From: JAGUXG01 sp043798435
Lineage (GTDB): Bacteria > UBA9089 > UBA9088 > JAGUXG01
Length of the DNA stretch: 13,828 nucleotides
NCBI GenBank assembly: GCA_043798435.1
Contig: JAZDOR010000080.1
Location: 1 to 13,828 of the forward strand
Direction: 5' to 3'
Shown: positions 10,901-13,828 of the stretch, one piece after another
How the letters are laid out: the number at the start of each line of letters is the position of its first letter
Numbering within the stretch: the stretch's first letter is position 1
Notes under the pieces: model-generated
Databases searched by the model: none
Told to the model about the DNA's origin: nothing
Seen by the model: only the letters and a program-made list of their open reading frames with translations
Position numbers and translations under genes: made by a program

Positions 10901-13828
10901 ACCTTTGTCTTTTATATCAAACCAAAGATAGCCTTAGTCTGGCCGCAATCAGGGGTCATCGGCTCTGAGGTAACCATTGAGGGTGCAGGTTATAAGGGGA
11001 CAGTTACTGTAACGATTGGAGATATTATGTATGTGACTGAAAAGGTTTCAGACGGCAGCATAAGTGCAAACGGAACATTCTCAGCTACATTTATTCTTGA
11101 GACCCAACCTTCTGGGACAAGTGTAATTACAGCTTATGATGAGGTGCTGAATAGATTTGCCACATCTATCTTTGTCTATATTCCTGAGATTACGGTATTT
11201 CCAGATATAGGGCAAGCAGGGGATGTAATCACAGTGACAGGTGGTGGATTCAGTTGGACGGGTGAGGTTGTCGCTATCTCCTTTGGCACGCATCAGACAA
11301 TCACTACTGCTACCAGTAGCTCAAAAGGCACATTCAGCGTAACATTTGTTGTAGACACCCAGGGTTTTGGGACAAAGGTGATAACAGGGTTTGGGATAAA
11401 CTCAGGCTGGTCTGCGACAGATATATTCCTTATTACATCACGGATTACCCTCCTTTCTCCAATTTCAGGATGTGTAGGAGATCTGGTTGAAGTAAGGGGC
11501 TGCGGATTCTCTTCTAACACAGAGGTATCAATACATTTTGGCACAGATATGACCATAACCACAGCTATAGCCTCAGCTTCTGGAACCTTCTCAGCCACAT
11601 TTCTTGTCTCAACACAGCCAGGGGGTGGCCAGGTTATTACAGCAGAAACCCAGGATTTTTCGGCGACAACAAGCTTTGAGATACAGCCAAAGATTTTCTC
11701 TATCTTTCCATCCTCTGGCACAGTCGGGTCTATTATTACTATGGAGGGTGTGGGGTTTGAGATATCGGGAACATTTGATGTTGACTTTGGTAGTGATTGG
11801 GGTATCGCTATCTCTAACAACGCAACAACACAGAGCGGCACATTTTCCATAACATTTCTTGCTCAGACACAAGCCTATGGAACTACTGTAATCACAGCCA
11901 GGGACTCATCTTTAGGGGCGACCACAATCTTCCTTATTCTCTCTGAGATACAGTTGTATCCTTCTGCTGGAACTGTCTCTTCCCCTGTTACCCTTACAGG
12001 CACAGGCTTTGGAATCACGGTAGTAAGGATTGACTTTGGCACACATCAGACCATAACCACAGCAATTAGTTCATTATTGGGGACATTCTCAGTAACATTT
12101 CTTATTGATACTCAATCTGGAAATGTGGGCAAGGTGATTACGGCACAGGATGTGCTGATCCCGCTTGCTTTTGATACAGATGTATTCGGCATCTTGCCAG
12201 AGATTATCTTTCTTTCTCCAGATATGGCTCCTGTTGGGGGTAAGGTTGAGATTGAAGGTCGGGGCTATGAGGCTTATGATACCATCACCATACACTTTGG
12301 CACACACGAGACCATCACCACTACTATAACTTCAGCTTCTGGCACCTTCTCCGCAACCTTCATTGTTGACACGCAGAGCTACAGCACCAAGGTAATTACC
12401 ATAACTACTCCCTACTCCCTTATCACCACTACCTTCTTCATCACCCAGCCCTATCTTATTGGACTCTACCCAACACAAGGCTCAGTAGGCACAACAGTAA
12501 CTATAGAGGGAGTAGGGATGAGGGATGAGGGAACAGTGACTATCCATTTTGGGACTCATCTGACCATAACCTCCACAATAGCATCTAAATCTGGCACATT
12601 CTCAGCAACCTTCATTGTTGACACCCAGAGCTACAGCACCAGGGTAATCACCATAACTACTCCCTACTCCCTTATCACCACTACCTTCTTCATCACCCAA
12701 CCCTATCTTATTTTGCGACAACCAGACCAAGGCTCAATAGGCACAACAGTAACTATAGAAGGCATAGGCTATGAGGCTTATGGCACCATAACCATAGACT
12801 TTGGCACACACTACACCATTACCACAGCCATAGCCAAAGCCTCAGGTACATTCTCTACCACTTTTATTGTCTCCACCCAAAGCTATAGCACTAAGGTAAT
12901 CACCATAACTACTCCCTACTCCCTTATCACTACTACCTTCTTCATCACTGGCGCCTATTTTACCCGTGTCAATCCATTAAATGGCTCAGTAGGCACAACA
13001 GTAACCGTAGAGGGTGTAGGCTATGAAACCCAGGGCACCATAACCATTCATTTTGGCACACATGAGACCATAACCTCCACCATAGCCTCAGCCTCAGGCA
13101 CCTTCTCTACCACATTTATTGTCTCCACACAAGGCTCAGGAGAGCTTGCCATCACAGCAGAGAGTCAATACCAGCTTTCAACCACAACATTCACTATAGG
13201 CTTTGCTTCCATAAACCTTCTCTTTCCGGAAGAAGGCTCAGTAGGAACCACAGTGACTATCACAGGCATAGGCTATAAAAAAAATGGCACCATCACCATC
13301 TCTTTTGGCAGTCACTTATCCATCACCACCACTCTAAGCTCAGCCTCTGGCACCTTCTCCACCACCTTTATGATAGACACCCAGAGCTACAGCACTAAGG
13401 TAATTACAGCAAATAGCCTATGGGAGTTTGCTACAACCACCTTCTTCATCACTCCAGCCTATCTTATTCTTCTTCACCCAACCGAAGGCTCAGTAGGCAC
13501 AACAGTAACCATAGAAGGCGTAGGCTATGAAGCAGGAGGCACCATCACCATAGATTTTGGCACACACGAGACCATAGCCACCGCCATAGCCAAAGCCTCT
13601 GGCACATTCTCAGCAACCTTCATTGTTGACACTCAAGGCTACAGCACCAAGGTAATCACCATAACTACTCCATACTCCCTTATCACCACTACCTTCTTTA
13701 TCACCCAACCCTATCTTATCTTAAGAGAGCCAGACAAAGGTTCTGTAGGCACAACAGTAACTATAGAGGGAGTAGGGATGAGGGATGAGGGAACAGTGAC
13801 TATCCATTTTGGGACTCATCTGACCATA
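7991..13828 (+). CDS. Giant secreted surface protein: signal peptide, parallel beta-helix, at least 20 Ig/TIG-like repeats (3' end outside the window)
   Basis: One frame stays open from ATG 7991 to the window end: 1946 codons, no stop. Residues 1-22 are a signal peptide (MIKKIIIAGFLLSLFIV core). Residues 25-300 form a right-handed parallel beta-helix with NosD/PbH1-like turns (SDVVITDSLIHDC, ATGIYLQNSGTNTLSTNTVS, ATGIYLYNSASNTLISNVV), closed by the WWG-HYTGPYH motif (Trp269-Trp270) usual in such proteins. From residue 308, about 84-residue Ig-like/TIG repeats follow, 19 complete and one partial. Their consensus is P-x-x-GxVGxxVTIxGxGy, FGTxxTIT, GTFSxTFxVxTQ, VITA, TTTFFI. The protein is presumably exported and may form stalks, adhesins or a surface layer; no anchor is visible because the C-terminus is missing. 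ATG 7991 follows AAAGAGAT, a modest ribosome site. Threonine-rich composition and near absence of cysteine in the later repeats fit an extracellular protein. Confidence 0.9.
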   Translation, partial: MIKKIIIAGFLLSLFIVQDARCATVVSGAVSGNWTLAGSPYIIATDTITIATDTTLKIDPGVEVWFATNTPFSVYGTLTAIGTDSNRVIFKGSETYFWEGIRIIGEGASQTTLSYVEVRDARCGVYLENTSDVVITDSLIHDCQGTSAYGIWIGSSSNIFLGTNSVYNIQGTTATGIYLQNSGTNTLSTNTVSNIQGGTATGIYLYNSASNTLISNVVEKVKSTNGGTGTGILLELSGTNTLSSGKILQNDYGLYNDGSFGTITAFYVWWGHYTGPYHSVTNPQGKGNPVSDCVNYGSWSYSSGKQEIILLNPESGRVGESIEINGAGFATGTTILISFGTTQTMTTVTSSNNGTFSTTFNVNIQPEATVVVTAADPGGNSSTALFYIITPKISFLSPLSGVVGCVVTVEGQGFSNQGSVTISFGTRETIATTQAGQKGTFSVTFVIDTQSNGAKVITAKDSLYLATTSFSIQINVVIFTPTEGYVGDYITIFGTGFTYPANNIEIYFTNSSSIPQYSTFQEGTFSVTFMVETLCGGVQQQICIHDPSAFINKYFLIKAHIFEIDPKKGVCGSQVVVSGNGYGNSQEVRIDFGTSLTITTTIVGSNGVFMATFTVSTQTGGTKVITAQDGGVADTTLFVITENIYFLSPPLEGHVGSEITICGKGYTGTSAVSIDFGTYLTITTAPTSAEGTFSTTFLVSTQPYNIKVITVSGVQFSTTTFTIKPKIYLLSPLSGYVDDTVEVFGAGYSQYPGKINIYFATNPTPEAIGTATQDGTFSVAFTVPHKPAGQRTVKATDFVSGFSYDVQFVILGRITSISPSSGRCGSEVTVEGDGYGASEQIDISFGINPTITTGTSSGDGDFLITFIIDTQAYGTRIVTAKWATENDTTVFFIQTGIDLSPPEGALGDEIWVMGRGFYGTETVAIHFGTQETIATATSSLLGTFSVTFLVNTQTGGTTVVTAKGEVSDEATFVFYIKPKIALVWPQSGVIGSEVTIEGAGYKGTVTVTIGDIMYVTEKVSDGSISANGTFSATFILETQPSGTSVITAYDEVLNRFATSIFVYIPEITVFPDIGQAGDVITVTGGGFSWTGEVVAISFGTHQTITTATSSSKGTFSVTFVVDTQGFGTKVITGFGINSGWSATDIFLITSRITLLSPISGCVGDLVEVRGCGFSSNTEVSIHFGTDMTITTAIASASGTFSATFLVSTQPGGGQVITAETQDFSATTSFEIQPKIFSIFPSSGTVGSIITMEGVGFEISGTFDVDFGSDWGIAISNNATTQSGTFSITFLAQTQAYGTTVITARDSSLGATTIFLILSEIQLYPSAGTVSSPVTLTGTGFGITVVRIDFGTHQTITTAISSLLGTFSVTFLIDTQSGNVGKVITAQDVLIPLAFDTDVFGILPEIIFLSPDMAPVGGKVEIEGRGYEAYDTITIHFGTHETITTTITSASGTFSATFIVDTQSYSTKVITITTPYSLITTTFFITQPYLIGLYPTQGSVGTTVTIEGVGMRDEGTVTIHFGTHLTITSTIASKSGTFSATFIVDTQSYSTRVITITTPYSLITTTFFITQPYLILRQPDQGSIGTTVTIEGIGYEAYGTITIDFGTHYTITTAIAKASGTFSTTFIVSTQSYSTKVITITTPYSLITTTFFITGAYFTRVNPLNGSVGTTVTVEGVGYETQGTITIHFGTHETITSTIASASGTFSTTFIVSTQGSGELAITAESQYQLSTTTFTIGFASINLLFPEEGSVGTTVTITGIGYKKNGTITISFGSHLSITTTLSSASGTFSTTFMIDTQSYSTKVITANSLWEFATTTFFITPAYLILLHPTEGSVGTTVTIEGVGYEAGGTITIDFGTHETIATAIAKASGTFSATFIVDTQGYSTKVITITTPYSLITTTFFITQPYLILREPDKGSVGTTVTIEGVGMRDEGTVTIHFGTHLTI
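12485..12568 (+). repeat. 84-bp perfect direct repeat, copy A
   Basis: These 84 bases are identical to 13745-13828 at an offset of 1260 bases, which is five repeat lengths. The segment includes the unusual codons for GVGMRDEGTV found in no other repeat. The match stops only because the window ends. Confidence 0.92.
13745..13828 (+). repeat. 84-bp perfect direct repeat, copy B (cut by the window edge)
   Basis: Identical to 12485-12568. The preceding linker (LREPDKG) resembles repeat 16 (LRQPDQG), not repeat 15 (GLYPTQG), so the copy B junction looks recombinant. Confidence 0.92.

Larger units (their letters stand above)
8912..13828 (+). repeat. Tandem array of Ig/TIG-like domain repeats (19 complete plus one partial)
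   Basis: Repeat starts (first base, approximate) are 8912, 9155, 9411, 9663, 9912, 10162, 10423, 10672, 10921, 11177, 11438, 11687, 11942, 12194, 12443, 12695, 12947, 13199, 13451 and 13703. The first 13 vary from about 245 to 260 bases and share only the protein consensus. Repeat 3 (from 9411) is the most divergent and has lost the FGT signature. Repeats 6 and 9 have altered FGT regions. From repeat 14 on, spacing is constant and DNA identity is high. Confidence 0.9.
12191..13828 (+). repeat. Homogenised block of exactly 252-bp repeats
   Basis: The GGC-TCA-GTA-GGC block recurs at 12479, 12731, 12983, 13235, 13487 and 13739, always 252 bases apart. A tail encoding ITTPYSLITTTFFITQPYLI is nearly identical at DNA level in repeats 14, 15, 16 and 19, but repeats 17 and 18 carry different tails. 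The block reads as a mosaic of a few cassettes shuffled by recombination. Confidence 0.88.

Noticed and set aside
11293..11850. Minus-strand frame of 185 codons inside the giant gene
   Set aside because: It lies antisense to the repeat array; the regular codon pattern of the threonine-rich repeats keeps the opposite strand open. Its sequence is valine/proline-rich with no family features.
12191..13828. Regular repeats resembling a CRISPR array
   Set aside because: The period is 252 bp, in frame, and encodes a conserved protein domain; there are no short identical repeats with unique spacers.

Overview
The window looks like a moderately AT-rich chromosome segment from an uncultured anaerobic bacterium. 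The main pointers are a DsrK-type iron-sulfur protein, the compact archaeal/thermophile-style two-subunit isopropylmalate isomerase, a short TilS, sigma70-type promoters, and intergenic hairpin elements of a kind I associate with environmental genomes. No rRNA, tRNA or CRISPR array is visible, so the taxonomic placement is inference only.

Layout. Positions 1-399 (minus) hold the N-terminal part of an Rpn/PD-(D/E)XK recombination-promoting nuclease that runs off the left edge. Positions 400-1015 are non-coding, with a hairpin repeat and a frameshifted transposase-like tail. Positions 1055-2925 (plus) are leuC and leuD, separated by an imperfect hairpin. Positions 2987-4558 (minus) encode a pseudo-receiver/GAF/HD-GYP protein with an excellent promoter directly at its start codon. 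Positions 4598-4999 are non-coding, with a palindrome, a candidate promoter and a second hairpin repeat. Positions 5006-6586 (plus) encode a DsrK protein with no other dsr gene in view. Positions 6619-7548 (minus) are tilS, again with its promoter abutting the start codon. Positions 7549-7990 hold a possible 43-residue ORF and a third hairpin repeat that encloses the C-terminal remnant of a GxxExxY-type protein. From 7991 to the right edge, one frame stays open for 1946 codons. It encodes a secreted giant protein with a signal peptide, a parallel beta-helix and 19 complete plus one partial Ig/TIG-like repeats of about 84 residues.

The genes do not form one pathway: leucine biosynthesis, signalling, respiratory electron transfer, tRNA modification and cell-surface architecture lie side by side. 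Four points stand out. (1) Two, perhaps three, genes appear to give leaderless transcripts from TTGnnn-N17-TAnnnT promoters. (2) One family of long inverted repeats built on ACAGATT/CGCAGATT words occupies three intergenic regions. (3) The giant surface gene has diverged N-terminal repeats but nearly identical, exactly 252-bp-spaced C-terminal repeats, including a perfect 84-bp duplication 1260 bp apart, which suggests ongoing recombination. (4) DsrK occurs without DsrM/J/O/P in the visible neighbourhood. I do not see a clear new defence or mobile system; the best candidates for novelty are the hairpin-repeat/GxxExxY element and the giant repeat protein.
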